DNA of 64,000 nucleotides from Terripilifer ovatus (GCA_029222685.1 JARHVB010000085.1:186001-250000), one strand, 5' to 3'. Shown: positions 52,004 through 61,862, counted from the stretch's first letter. Numbers and translations: made by a program. Notes: generated by a model from the letters alone, not told the origin.

Positions 52004-54469
52004 ATGTTCCTGCCGACCAGCCGGGCGCAAGACGATATCGAACTCGTTGCGGGATGGGATATGGCGCTCGCTGCGGCGGGACAGTTTGCCGATGCCGCGC
52101 AGGCGCAGCAACATGCCGGCTGGAAACCCGCAGGGCATCTGGCGCCGGCTGAAGCCATCTTCCGACGCGGCGGATTCGCTTTGCCGGCCGCCGCCAAAAA
52201 TCTTCACGATTGCGATGTCTGGTATCGCTTGCGGCTCGACCAGCGCGGCGATTTCATCCTTGCGTTCGAGGGACTGGCGACCATCACCGACGTCTGGCTC
52301 GACGATCGCCTGGTCCTGCAAAGCAACAGCATGTTCGCAAGGCATCATGTCCGGGTTACGCTTCACGGCGGTGAAACGCTGGTGCTTGCCTTCAGGAGCC
52401 TGGGCAAACGTCTCGCCGAGGTCACCGGCAAGCGCGCACGCTGGCGCGTGCCGATGATCGTTGAACAGACTCTTCGTTTCCTGCGCACCACATTGCTCGG
52501 CCATATGCCCGGATGGTGTCCGGATGTCGCCATCGTCGGGCCCTGGCGGCCGATCCGGCTGATCGCGGCATCCCGTCCGGAATTGCGCGATCTCCGCATC
52601 GAGGCGCGGCTCGACGGCGGAACGGGGAATCTCTCCGCGGGCTTCACGGCCGGCGCGAACATCATGCGCGGCCAGCCGATCCGCCTGCGCTGTGGCGGGC
52701 AGGCCGTGACCGGTGAATGGCGCGATGATCAATGGTCGGCGCAGATCGCGATCGCGGACGTCGAGCCCTGGTGGCCGCATAGCCATGGCGAACCGCATCT
52801 CTATGCGGTGGATGTCGAGCTGGACGGCGCATGGTATTCGCTGGGAAAGACCGGCTTCCGATCGCTGGTGATCGAGCGCGGCAAGGATGGCGCCGATTTC
52901 GCATTCGTCGTCAACGGCGAACGCGTGTTCGCGCGCGGCGTCTGCTGGTCGCCGCCTGACATCGTCGCGTTTCCGTCGAGCCGCGACGTCTACGAACGCG
53001 AATTGCGGCTGGCGAGAGACGCCGGCATCAACCTGATCCGCGTTTGCGGCACAACCGTCTATGAGCCGCAGGTCTTCCACGATCTCGCCGACGAACTCGG
53101 CATCATGATCTGGCAGGATCTGATGCTGGCGAATTTCGATTATCCGGTTGGTGATCCCATATTTCGCCAGACGCTGTTGAACGAGACGAAAGAGTTTCTG
53201 GCCCAGCGCCAGGGCTCGCCATCTCTGGTGGTGCTGTGCGGCGGCAGCGAAATCAGCCAGCAGGCGGCGATGATGGGTCTGCCGTCTTCCCTGTGGAGCA
53301 ACAGCTTCCTTGATGAAGATGTTCCGGCCTTGCTGCACGCATTGCGACCGGATGTCGCCTATGTCGTCAACTCGCCCTGCGACGGCGACCTGCCGTTTGT
53401 CGCCGACTATGGCGTCGGCCATTATTACGGCGTCGGCGCGTATCGCCGGCCGTTGGAGGACGCGCGCCGCGCCGATGTCGCATTTGCCGCCGAATGCCTG
53501 GCGTTTTCCAACATGCCGTCGCGACAGGCGCTCGCGGCGATGCAACTCGACGAAGCAACGCCGCTTGATATCTGGAAGACGTACGTGCCGCGCGACCGTG
53601 GCGCCTCGTGGGATTTCGAGGATATCCGCCACCACTACATGCACGAACTTTATGGCGTCGACCCGGAGGCGCTGAAGCGGCAGGACTTCTCCCGTTATGT
53701 CGGCTTCGCCCAGGCGGCGACCGCCGAAGTGATGGAGGCCGTCTTTGCCGAATGGCGGCGTCCGCGCGGCCGCACAGCCGGGGGCGTCGTGCTGATGTGG
53801 AAGGATCTGGCGCCTTCGCTGGGCTGGGGCGTCGTCGATCATGCGGGCGAACCGAAGGCAGCCTATTATGCACTGAAGCGTGCCTTTCGCCCGGTGCAGT
53901 TGCTGGCAAGCGACGAGGGCGTCAACGGCTTGCAGGCCCATGTGCTCAACGAGCGCGCAAGGACCTTGCGCGCGATCCTGTCGCTTGAATGTTTGCGGGA
54001 CGGCCATGTGCGCGTGGCGCAAGGCGCGCAGGAGATCGAAGTCTCGGGACGGTCGACACTGGCCGTTTCGGCGACGGCTCTGCTCGGCGGATTCTTCGAC
54101 ACGACCTATGCCTACCGCTTCGGTCCTCCTGCTCATGACGCGAACGTTCTTCGCCTCACCGATCGCGATAGCGGCGACCTCTTGGTCGAAGCCGTGCATT
54201 TCCCCTCCGGACGCGGACAGGAGCGTCATGACGCGGGTTTGGAAGCTGCCGCCGAACGGCAGGGAGATCAATTCTGGCTTGTTGTCAGCTGCAAGCGCCT
54301 GGCGCAGGCCGTGACGATCGAGGATCGCGCCTTCCAGCCGGGCGACAATTACTTTCACCTCGCGCCCGGAGCGCCGCGGCGCATTTTGTTGAGTCGGATG
54401 CCCGGATATACGGGCGATCCCGGCGGCATCGTCTCGGCGCTGAATGCTTCAGGCAGGGTTAAATATTGA
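52004..54469 (+). CDS. Glycoside hydrolase family 2 protein, beta-mannosidase-like
   Basis: An 821-residue GH2 enzyme with the beta-mannosidase layout: jelly-roll domain (about 20-190, with WKPAGHLAPAEAIF and FEGLATITDVWLDD), an immunoglobulin-like domain (190-290) and a TIM barrel (290-650, starting FVVNGERVFARGVCWSPPD). The acid/base is expected at Glu416 in LVVLCGGSEIS; the Asn normally before it is Ser here. The nucleophile is expected at Glu497 in FAAECLAFSNMPS. There is no signal peptide, so it is cytoplasmic. It starts 13 bp after the DUF1839 gene. Its sugar substrate is unknown; it might process a glycosylated product of the neighbouring genes. Confidence 0.87.
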   Translation: MFLPTSRAQDDIELVAGWDMALAAAGQFADAAQAQQHAGWKPAGHLAPAEAIFRRGGFALPAAAKNLHDCDVWYRLRLDQRGDFILAFEGLATITDVWLDDRLVLQSNSMFARHHVRVTLHGGETLVLAFRSLGKRLAEVTGKRARWRVPMIVEQTLRFLRTTLLGHMPGWCPDVAIVGPWRPIRLIAASRPELRDLRIEARLDGGTGNLSAGFTAGANIMRGQPIRLRCGGQAVTGEWRDDQWSAQIAIADVEPWWPHSHGEPHLYAVDVELDGAWYSLGKTGFRSLVIERGKDGADFAFVVNGERVFARGVCWSPPDIVAFPSSRDVYERELRLARDAGINLIRVCGTTVYEPQVFHDLADELGIMIWQDLMLANFDYPVGDPIFRQTLLNETKEFLAQRQGSPSLVVLCGGSEISQQAAMMGLPSSLWSNSFLDEDVPALLHALRPDVAYVVNSPCDGDLPFVADYGVGHYYGVGAYRRPLEDARRADVAFAAECLAFSNMPSRQALAAMQLDEATPLDIWKTYVPRDRGASWDFEDIRHHYMHELYGVDPEALKRQDFSRYVGFAQAATAEVMEAVFAEWRRPRGRTAGGVVLMWKDLAPSLGWGVVDHAGEPKAAYYALKRAFRPVQLLASDEGVNGLQAHVLNERARTLRAILSLECLRDGHVRVAQGAQEIEVSGRSTLAVSATALLGGFFDTTYAYRFGPPAHDANVLRLTDRDSGDLLVEAVHFPSGRGQERHDAGLEAAAERQGDQFWLVVSCKRLAQAVTIEDRAFQPGDNYFHLAPGAPRRILLSRMPGYTGDPGGIVSALNASGRVKY

Positions 54470-54551
54470 AGCTCGTTTATAAACTTGCGGAATTGCTGGA
54501 ACGGGTATGAACGACGTTTGCGTCGTGATGCCTGAGTGAACCAAGCGCGCC

Positions 54552-54616
54552 ATGGCCGGCCTTGTGCCGGGTACCCAACCATGTCCCCGGGCTGAACAAC
54601 AAGGCCGGGCATGACG
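54552..54616. repeat. Dispersed palindromic repeat, family D (short copy)
   Basis: A 65-bp element with ggccggccttgtgccgggta at the left facing ccgggctgaacaacaaggccgggcatgacgg at the right. The segment aaggccgggcatgacg also ends the copy at 32761-32897. It lies between the convergent GH2 and kup genes. Confidence 0.65.
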
Positions 54617-54635
54617 GCGAGGTGGAGGCCGTCGC

Positions 54636-56558
54636 TTAGATCTTGACCTGTGCGCCCAGTTCGACGACGCGGTCCGACGGGATCGAGAAGAAGTCCGTCG
54701 CATTCGCCGCCTGCTTGGACAGCGCGATATAGAGCTGGTCCTGCCACATCGGCATGCCCGAGTTCGGCGAGGCCTTGAGCGAGCGGCGGCCGAGAAAGAA
54801 CGATGTCGTCATGATGTCGAACTTCAACCCGCTCTTGCGCATCAGGGCAAGCGCTGCAGGCACACGCGGGCTCTCCATGAAGCCGTAGTGCAGCCTGATC
54901 TTGGTGAAATCGTCCGAGAGCTTTTCGATCTCGTAGCGGTACTCGCGTGGTACTCGCGGCGTATTTTCCGTATGGACGGAAACGATGAACACACGCTCGT
55001 GCAGAACCTTGTTGTGTTTGAGATTGTGCATCAGCGCAGCCGGCGCGCTGTCGGAATCGGCAGTGAGAAAGATGGCGGTGCCGGGAACGCGTGTCGGTTT
55101 CGATTTTTCCAGCATGCGGATGAGTTCCCGCGTCGGGATCGAATCCTTTCGCGTCTTCTGCTCGAGGAAGAACGTCCCGCGCAGCCATGTCCACATGGTC
55201 AGCACCATCATCGCGCCGATGAGGACGGGCACATAGCCGCCATCCATCAGCTTGAGGATGTTCGACGCGAAGAAGGCCAGCTCGACCGACAGGAAGGCCC
55301 CTGCAAACAGAATGCAGCCGACCAGCGGCCAGCGCCAGATGTGCCAGGCGACGAAGAAGATGAGACAGGAATCGACCACCATGGAAGCGGTGACGGCAAT
55401 GCCGTAGGCGGAGGCCAGCGCGCTCGATGAGCGGAAGATCAGCACCAGCAGGACGACGCCGACCAGCAGGATCCAGTTGACGCGGGGAATATAGATCTGG
55501 CCTTCCTGCGTATCCGACGTGTGGTAGATTTCAAGCCGTGGCAGCAGGCCGAGCTGGATCGCCTGCCGGGCGAGCGAATAGGCGCCGGTAATGGTCGCCT
55601 GGCTGGCGATCACCGTCGCGGCGGTCGCCAGGATGACCAGCGGCAGCAGGGCCCAGTCCGGTGCCATCAGGTAGAAGGGATTTTCGATCGTGCCTGGATC
55701 ATGCAGGATCAGCGCTCCCTGTCCGAGATAATTCAAAATCAGCGACGGAAAGACGAACAATATCCATGCGTATTGGATCGGCTTGCGGCCGAAATGCCCC
55801 ATGTCGGCATAAAGCGCCTCGGCACCGGTGACGGCAAGGAAGACGCTGCCCATGACGACGAAGCTGATGATGCCGTGACTGAACAGAAAATACAGCGCGT
55901 GCGCCGGATTGAAAGCATACAGGATGCGCGGCGCGTCGCCGATATGGAGCAGGCCAAGAACGGCAATGACGATGAACCAGACCAGCATGACGGGGCTGAA
56001 CCATCGCGCGACGCCGCTCGTGCCCTTGCGCTGGACGATGAACAAGGTCACCAGGATGACAAGCGCGATCAGCGTCACGTAATGATCGAAAAAGGGCGTG
56101 ACGAGTTTCAGGCCTTCCACCGCCGAAAGCACCGAAATGGCTGGCGTAATGATGGCGTCGCCGGTGAACAGCGCAGCACCGGCTATGCCGAGAATGAAAA
56201 TGGCGGTCGACTTTCCGCCGACGGCTTTGCGCGCCAGCGCCATCAGCGCCAGCGTGCCGCCTTCGCCCTTGTTGTCGGCGCGCATGACGAACACGACGTA
56301 TTTGACGGTCACGACGACAAACAGCGCCCAGATCAGCAGCGAGACGACGCCGATGACATCGGTTTCGTTGACGCTGCCGCGTGACTTCGCGTGAAACAGG
56401 GATTCGCGCAGGGCGTAAAGCGGGCTCGTGCCGATGTCGCCGTACACGACACCCACGGAACCGAACGCCAGTGCCAGTAGTCCGGGTTGTCCAGGATGAC
56501 CGGCGTCCTGACGCCCATGCGGACTGGTCGACGGTAACGCTTCTTGGCCCGGCAACAT
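54636..56558 (-). CDS. kup: Potassium uptake protein Kup
   Basis: A 640-residue K+/H+ symporter of the KUP/HAK/KT family. The diagnostic GVVYGDIGTSPLYALRES motif is near residues 36-53, followed by about twelve membrane helices and a cytoplasmic C-terminal domain ending VELGAQVKI. Further family segments are GDAIITPAISVLSAVEG and GEGGTLALMALA. The gene is single, with no neighbour in an operon; it is divergent from hrpB. Confidence 0.95.
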   Translation of the reverse strand: MLPGQEALPSTSPHGRQDAGHPGQPGLLALAFGSVGVVYGDIGTSPLYALRESLFHAKSRGSVNETDVIGVVSLLIWALFVVVTVKYVVFVMRADNKGEGGTLALMALARKAVGGKSTAIFILGIAGAALFTGDAIITPAISVLSAVEGLKLVTPFFDHYVTLIALVILVTLFIVQRKGTSGVARWFSPVMLVWFIVIAVLGLLHIGDAPRILYAFNPAHALYFLFSHGIISFVVMGSVFLAVTGAEALYADMGHFGRKPIQYAWILFVFPSLILNYLGQGALILHDPGTIENPFYLMAPDWALLPLVILATAATVIASQATITGAYSLARQAIQLGLLPRLEIYHTSDTQEGQIYIPRVNWILLVGVVLLVLIFRSSSALASAYGIAVTASMVVDSCLIFFVAWHIWRWPLVGCILFAGAFLSVELAFFASNILKLMDGGYVPVLIGAMMVLTMWTWLRGTFFLEQKTRKDSIPTRELIRMLEKSKPTRVPGTAIFLTADSDSAPAALMHNLKHNKVLHERVFIVSVHTENTPRVPREYRYEIEKLSDDFTKIRLHYGFMESPRVPAALALMRKSGLKFDIMTTSFFLGRRSLKASPNSGMPMWQDQLYIALSKQAANATDFFSIPSDRVVELGAQVKI

Positions 56559-56751
56559 ACGTAAGCCTTGTTTAAAAAAGAGCAGCCCCAGACGCGGCGG
56601 CAGCCGTGTTCGAGATCGGAAAGCGATATACTATCTTCCGCGCGGCGGAACAAATCGGCCGTTTCTGCCTGGGGACTTGACGCGAATTGGCGTGGGTTGA
56701 CCTGAGGTTGACTTGGCTCTTGCCCTCCGCCGGGCAGGCTGGCACAGAAAT

Positions 56752-59235
56752 ATGATGTTTGGCTGGAAATTCGCTCTTCCGATCGACGAGGTTTCCGGCG
56801 CGCTGCATGCGGCGCTGGCAGCTTCCAGCCGCGTCGTGCTGGTCGCGCCGCCGGGCGCCGGCAAAACCACGCGTGTGCCATTGGAAATGCTGCGCCAGGA
56901 ATGGGTGGAGGATCGCAAGATCATCGTTCTCGAACCGCGCCGGCTGGCGGCGCGCGCGGCTGCCTTGCGCATGGCGCAGACATTGGGCGAAGAGGTTGGC
57001 GAAACGGTCGGTTTGCGCGTGCGGCTGCAATCGCGCATCGGCCCGAGGACGCGAATTGAAATCGTCACCGAAGGCGTCTTCGCGCGTATGATCCTCGACG
57101 ATCCGGCGCTCGATGGCATTGCGGCGGTTGTCTTCGACGAATTCCACGAGCGCTCCCTTGATGCTGACATGGGGCTGGCTCTGGCGCTCGATGCGCAGGC
57201 GGGATTGCGGGAGGATCTGCGCATTCTTGTCATGTCGGCGACGCTCGATGGCGCGCGCGTAGCCGCCTTGCTCGACGACGCGCCGGTCATCCAGAGCGAG
57301 GGCCGGGCTTTCCCTGTCGTGACCCATTACGTCGGCCGCGATCCGCGTGCGCGCATCGAGGACGAGATTGTCCGCGTCGTCATGCAGGCCTTGCGCGGCG
57401 AAGTGGGTTCGCTGCTGGTCTTCCTGCCCGGCCAGGGCGAGATCGTGCGCACCGCCGAGCGATTGCGCGAACGGATCACCGACGCTTCCGTCGATATCGC
57501 GCCGTTGTTCGGCGCCATGGACAGGCGCGCACAGGATCTCGCCATCGAGCCCACCACTTCAGGCCGCCGCAAGATCGTGCTCGCCACATCCATTGCCGAG
57601 ACCTCGCTCACCATCGAAGGCGTCCGCATCGTCATCGACAGCGGCCTGGCGCGCGTGCCGCGCTATGAGCCGGATATCGGCCTGACGCGGCTGGAGACGG
57701 TGCGCGTCTCCCGCGCCGCCGCCGACCAGCGTCGCGGCCGCGCCGGCCGCACCGAGCCGGGCGTCTGCTACCGGCTGTGGGAAGAGGCAGCGACGGGCGC
57801 CCTGCAGCCCTATGCGACGCCGGAGATTCTCGCCGCCGATCTTTCGTCGATGATGCTCGATCTCGCCGAATGGGGCGCGCGCGATCCGGCGTCGCTGCGC
57901 TGGCTCGATCCACCGCCGCAGGCCGCGGTCAACGAGGCGCGCAATCTGCTGCGATCGCTCGGCGCGCTCGACGCTGAAGGCGCGATCACGGAAGGCGGCC
58001 GGGCGATCCGCTCTCTGGCCTTGCCGCCACGTCTGGCGCGGATGGTGGTCGAGGCGGCGCGTGTCGGCGAGGCGGATCTCGGCGCCGACATTGCGGCCGT
58101 GATCGTCGAGCGCGGCCTCGGCGGCGATTCGCTTGATGTGTCGGCGCGGATCGAACGCCTGACGCGGGATCGCTCGGCCCGGGCGCAGGATGCGCGGCGT
58201 CTCGCGCGCGGCTGGGCCGACAAGGCGCGTTCATTGTCGCAAACTAAAGTGCGAGAAGATTACGATCTTGACCGCATCGGCGCCTTGCTCGCCACCGCCT
58301 TTCCGGATCGCATCGCCAAAGCCCGCGGCAAGCCCGGCGAATTCCTCATGGCCAATGGCCGCGGCGCGTCATGCGAGGCCCACGACGTCTTGGCGAAAGC
58401 GCCTTATCTCGCCATCGCCGAAGTGTCGGGCAGGGCGGCGGCGGCGCGCATCCTAGCCGCAGCACCGTTGACCGTCCAGGATATCGAGAGCGTTGCCGGC
58501 GCTGCTATCGAGACGGCTGACGAAACCAGTTTCGATCGCGCCAGCGCTTCGCTGCGGTTGCGGCGGGTCCGCCGGCTCGGCGCCATTGCGCTTGGCGAAC
58601 AGCCGCGGCCTGTGATCGGTCCCGATGCCGCGCGGGCACTTGCCGTCGGCATCGCGGGATTGGGCATCGAGCGTCTGCCATGGAGCAAGGCGCAGAAGCA
58701 GTGGCGCGACCGCGTTCTGTTCCTCCGCCGGGCGGAAGGCGATATCTGGCCTGATCTCTCCGATGCCGGCCTCGCCGCTGATCCCGCAACCTGGCTCGCG
58801 CCTTTCATCGAAGGGCGATCGTCATTGGCGGACATTTCGGCCGATGATCTCGATGCAGCCTTGAAAGCTCTGGTACCGTGGGATCTGGCGCGCAAGCTCG
58901 ATGCGGAAGCGCCGACCCATTTCGAAGCGCCGACCGGCTCGCGCGTCGCCGTGGACTATGACGCCGAAGGCGGCCCCGTGCTGGCCATTCGCGTGCAGGA
59001 ACTGTTCGGCCTTTCGCAGCATCCCGCGCTCGCCGGCGGGCGCGTGCCGCTGACCCTGCACCTGCTGTCGCCGGCGCATCGGCCGATCCAGATCACGCGC
59101 GATCTGCCCGGTTTCTGGAAAGGTTCATGGAGTGCGGTGAAATCGGAAATGAAAGGCCGCTATCCGCGCCATGTCTGGCCCGACGATCCGGCGAGCGCGA
59201 CGGCGACCGCGCGGGCCAAGCCGCGCGGGACATAG
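56752..59235 (+). CDS. hrpB: ATP-dependent RNA helicase HrpB
   Basis: An 827-residue DEAH-box-type helicase. Motif I is APPGAGKTTRVP (about 33-44), motif Ia LEPRRLAARAAALRMA, motif II DEFHERSLDADMGLAL, motif III SATLDGARVA, motif IV VFLPGQGEI, motif V LATSIAETSLTIEGV and motif VI QRRGRAGRTEPG. The C-terminal HrpB-specific domain follows, ending FWKGSWSAVKSEMKGRYPRHVWPDDP, which is highly typical. The ATG at 56752 (MMFGWKFALPIDEV) fits the family; a TTG 13 codons earlier does not. Its RNA target in bacteria is not well known. Confidence 0.95.
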   Translation: MMFGWKFALPIDEVSGALHAALAASSRVVLVAPPGAGKTTRVPLEMLRQEWVEDRKIIVLEPRRLAARAAALRMAQTLGEEVGETVGLRVRLQSRIGPRTRIEIVTEGVFARMILDDPALDGIAAVVFDEFHERSLDADMGLALALDAQAGLREDLRILVMSATLDGARVAALLDDAPVIQSEGRAFPVVTHYVGRDPRARIEDEIVRVVMQALRGEVGSLLVFLPGQGEIVRTAERLRERITDASVDIAPLFGAMDRRAQDLAIEPTTSGRRKIVLATSIAETSLTIEGVRIVIDSGLARVPRYEPDIGLTRLETVRVSRAAADQRRGRAGRTEPGVCYRLWEEAATGALQPYATPEILAADLSSMMLDLAEWGARDPASLRWLDPPPQAAVNEARNLLRSLGALDAEGAITEGGRAIRSLALPPRLARMVVEAARVGEADLGADIAAVIVERGLGGDSLDVSARIERLTRDRSARAQDARRLARGWADKARSLSQTKVREDYDLDRIGALLATAFPDRIAKARGKPGEFLMANGRGASCEAHDVLAKAPYLAIAEVSGRAAAARILAAAPLTVQDIESVAGAAIETADETSFDRASASLRLRRVRRLGAIALGEQPRPVIGPDAARALAVGIAGLGIERLPWSKAQKQWRDRVLFLRRAEGDIWPDLSDAGLAADPATWLAPFIEGRSSLADISADDLDAALKALVPWDLARKLDAEAPTHFEAPTGSRVAVDYDAEGGPVLAIRVQELFGLSQHPALAGGRVPLTLHLLSPAHRPIQITRDLPGFWKGSWSAVKSEMKGRYPRHVWPDDPASATATARAKPRGT

Positions 59236-59236
59236 A

Positions 59237-59276
59237 GCTGCAAATAAATAATCCCGGCGGCATAGCGGCCGGGATT
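59237..59276 (-). terminator. Terminator of the nucleotide-sugar dehydrogenase gene
   Basis: A stem of aatcccggc (59250-59258) with gccgggatt (59268-59276). Read on the minus strand, the stem is followed by T-rich attatttattt, so it terminates the minus-strand gene ending at 59298. It also sits just after the hrpB stop at 59235 on the plus strand. Confidence 0.75.
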
Positions 59277-59297
59277 GTTCATACTATGGATGAGGCC

Positions 59298-60608
59298 TCA
59301 GGCCGCTTGGGCGAACAGGCCACAGGTATCGAGAACCTTCTGGTTGCCGCGCAGGGTCAGCACCTTGAACGCCTTGTGCGCCACCAGGGCGACGACCATG
59401 TCGGCATTGGCCGCCGCTTCGAGATCGTTGGTGACGGCGAAGCCCGGCTGCTTCTTGCCCGCAAGCAGGGCCGAGGCGAAGGGATCGATGGCGATCATCT
59501 TGCTGCCGAGCTTCGCGTGCAGGGCTTCGGCGATCTCATAGGCCGGGCTCTCACGGAAGTCGTCGACGTCGGCCTTGTAGCTCAGACCGAGGCAGGCGAC
59601 GGTTCCGCCGGTCCTGGCATGCTCAGTCAGGATTTGCTCGAGCACATAATGCGCCTTGGCATCGTTGACCTGGCGGGCCGTGCGGATCAGCGGCGCGCGT
59701 TCTGGCATGCTCTCCCACAGGAACCATGGATCGACGGGAATGCAATGGCCGCCGACGCCAGGACCGGGCGTCAGGATGTTGACTCTCGGATGGCAGTTGG
59801 CCAGCTCGATGACTTCCTTGGTGTCGACGCCAAGACCGGCGAACAGCATGGAGAGTTCGTTGGCGAAGGCGATGTTGACGTCACGGAAGGAATTCTCCGT
59901 CAGCTTCACCGCCTCGGCGACGCGCGCCGAGGTGATGTGGATCTTGCCGTTGACGAACGAGCGATAGAGCGCGGCGGCCTTTTCGGCGCAGCGCGGCGTC
60001 ATGCCGCCGATGACGCGGTCGTTCTCGACCAGTTCGGTGATCATGCGACCGGGGATGACGCGCTCCGGGCAATAGGCGACAGCGACATCGGACGTGTCAC
60101 CCTTCTGGTGCGGGAAGGTCAGATCGTTGCGGCGCTTGGCGAGCACTTCCGAGACGCGATCGCAGGTGCCGATCGGCGACGTCGATTCGACGATCACCAG
60201 GTCGCCGGACTTCAGGTGCGGGGCAATGCTCTCGGCAGCCTTGAGCACGAAGGAAAGATCGCAGACCTTGTTGCCTTCGCCATCGGGAACGGCGGGCGTC
60301 GGCACGCAGATCATGAAAATGTCGGCGGCCGCAACCTCGGTCGAGGCCGAGAGATGGCCTTCCTCAACCGCGTTGTTGACGAGGGCCTCAAGACCGAGTT
60401 CGTGGAAATGGCACTTGCCGGCGTTGATGGTGGCGACCGTGTTGCGGTTGATGTCGACGCCGCGCACATTGAAGCCGCGGGAAGCGGCGAGCGTGGCGGT
60501 CGGCAGGCCGATATAGCCGAGGCCGATGATGCAGACGTTCTGGAACCAGGCCTTCCGAGCATAGGTGAAAGGAACGAAATCATGGAGGGATTGCTTCTGG
60601 AAATTCAT
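59298..60608 (-). CDS. Nucleotide-sugar dehydrogenase (UDP-ManNAc/UDP-Glc dehydrogenase family, WecC-like)
   Basis: A 436-residue NAD-dependent four-electron dehydrogenase that oxidises a UDP-sugar to the uronic acid, most like UDP-N-acetyl-D-mannosamine dehydrogenases. The Rossmann motif is NVCIIGLGYIGLPTATLAASRGFNV (about 24-48), ESTSPIGTCDRV follows, and the catalytic Cys is in GPGVGGHCIPVDPWFL (about residue 278). The C-terminal domain has LGLSYKADVDDFRESPAYEI. The ATG at 60606-60608 (MNFQKQSLHDFVPF) is chosen; upstream codons run into non-coding sequence. It is a single gene, so the polysaccharide it serves is not evident. Confidence 0.92.
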   Translation of the reverse strand: MNFQKQSLHDFVPFTYARKAWFQNVCIIGLGYIGLPTATLAASRGFNVRGVDINRNTVATINAGKCHFHELGLEALVNNAVEEGHLSASTEVAAADIFMICVPTPAVPDGEGNKVCDLSFVLKAAESIAPHLKSGDLVIVESTSPIGTCDRVSEVLAKRRNDLTFPHQKGDTSDVAVAYCPERVIPGRMITELVENDRVIGGMTPRCAEKAAALYRSFVNGKIHITSARVAEAVKLTENSFRDVNIAFANELSMLFAGLGVDTKEVIELANCHPRVNILTPGPGVGGHCIPVDPWFLWESMPERAPLIRTARQVNDAKAHYVLEQILTEHARTGGTVACLGLSYKADVDDFRESPAYEIAEALHAKLGSKMIAIDPFASALLAGKKQPGFAVTNDLEAAANADMVVALVAHKAFKVLTLRGNQKVLDTCGLFAQAA

Positions 60609-60830
60609 GGTGGCCTCGGTGTCTGATCCGCCAGCCGCAGCGGACTTCGACAACCCCATTTGCACAGGCCATTCCAAAAATAATCGGCGAATTTTTCTTA
60701 ATTTGAAGCAAGATTACACGGTCATGAGGCGATTCCTCGAAACCCGCTGGTACGTTTTAACACATCGAAAATCCCGTTTTGGGACTTGTGCCAGAGCAGG
60801 AAGATTCATCGCGCCGGGGATGCCTCCGGA

Positions 60831-61862
60831 TCAGCGCGCGGTTCCCTCGAGAGCTGCCTTGGTTCGCTCGATAACATCCTTTGGCGTCGCCAATATCTGA
60901 ACAATCGCGGATTGCACCTCTTCTCCCGTCATCGGATCGAGATCGATCTGCAATCTCCGTGCCTCGGTTATGAAATCATTATCCTTAACGGTGGCATCGA
61001 AGGCGCGGCGCAGGATTTCAACGCGCGCATCCGGCACGCCGGGCGGTGCCGCCAGCGGCCGGCTGATGGCGGTGGAGAGCGACAGAAAGCGCGCGATCGG
61101 CTCCTTCACCGCATCTCCCTTCACGAGATCGAGAAGCAGCGGCACATCCGGCAGGTCATTATCCTTCTTCATGCCGATCTGGATTAAAGGCACCAACTGC
61201 TTGTCCTGCACCGCGCGCGCCATCGTCGCCTTATAGCTCGGCCAGGTATTGGTGCCGCGCCCTTCGATCTCGCCGCGTTCCATGGCGAGGTTGAGCGGGC
61301 CGCCGCCCGCGTAGCCGTAGACGACCTTGAAGCGCGTGCCGAGCAGGGCGTTATAGACCGTCGGAATCTGTCCATCGGGCGATCCGGCCCCCGTCGAGCC
61401 GACGATCACGTCGCGGCGCTTGGCGTCCTCGATCGTCTTCGTCGGCGACGTATGCCAGACGGCGGTGACGTTCGGCGCCTGGCTGAAATTGCCGATCCAT
61501 TTGAAACTGCCGAGCGAGGCCTGCAGGCCGGGCTGGCCGGTCGGCTCGTGCACGACAAGGCCCTGACCCACGAGCGTGAGAAACGTGCCGTCCTGCGGCG
61601 CCGACTTGGCGGCATGGTTGAACGCGGTAAGGCTGCCGGCGCCCGGCATGTTGAGGACCAGGATCGAAGGGTTGCCTGGAATATGCTTGCCGTAATGCCG
61701 CGCCATCATGCGCAGCAAAGTGTCATAGCCACCGCCGGGCGCGGTATGGGTCGACATGGAAATGGTGCGGCCGGCGTAAAAGTCGTCGGCCAGTGCCTGT
61801 GTTCTTATGGCAGACGCAATGCACAGCATCGTGAAACATGCGGTCGCGGTTCGCCGGAACAT
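60831..61862 (-). CDS. TctC/Bug-type periplasmic solute-binding protein
   Basis: A 343-residue receptor with signal peptide MFRRTATACFTMLCIASAIRTQALA and the family core ISMSTHTAPGGGYDTLLRMMARHYGKHIPGNPSILVLNMPGAGS. Closest within the window is the protein at 11616 (shared AVWHTSPTK/VWHTSPTQ, RGEIEGRG/RGEVEGRG and YGYAGG/FGYAGG stretches). It is divergent from the acyl-CoA dehydrogenase at 62039, 176 bp away. Ligand unknown; no TctAB nearby. Confidence 0.9.
   Translation of the reverse strand: MFRRTATACFTMLCIASAIRTQALADDFYAGRTISMSTHTAPGGGYDTLLRMMARHYGKHIPGNPSILVLNMPGAGSLTAFNHAAKSAPQDGTFLTLVGQGLVVHEPTGQPGLQASLGSFKWIGNFSQAPNVTAVWHTSPTKTIEDAKRRDVIVGSTGAGSPDGQIPTVYNALLGTRFKVVYGYAGGGPLNLAMERGEIEGRGTNTWPSYKATMARAVQDKQLVPLIQIGMKKDNDLPDVPLLLDLVKGDAVKEPIARFLSLSTAISRPLAAPPGVPDARVEILRRAFDATVKDNDFITEARRLQIDLDPMTGEEVQSAIVQILATPKDVIERTKAALEGTAR

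Noticed and set aside
51857-54358. Very long open frame on the minus strand opposite GH2 and DUF1839
   Set aside because: It mirrors the plus-strand genes, as expected from G/C third-position bias; its translation is His/Arg/Asp-rich with no recognisable motif, while the plus strand has clear GH2 and DUF1839 patterns.
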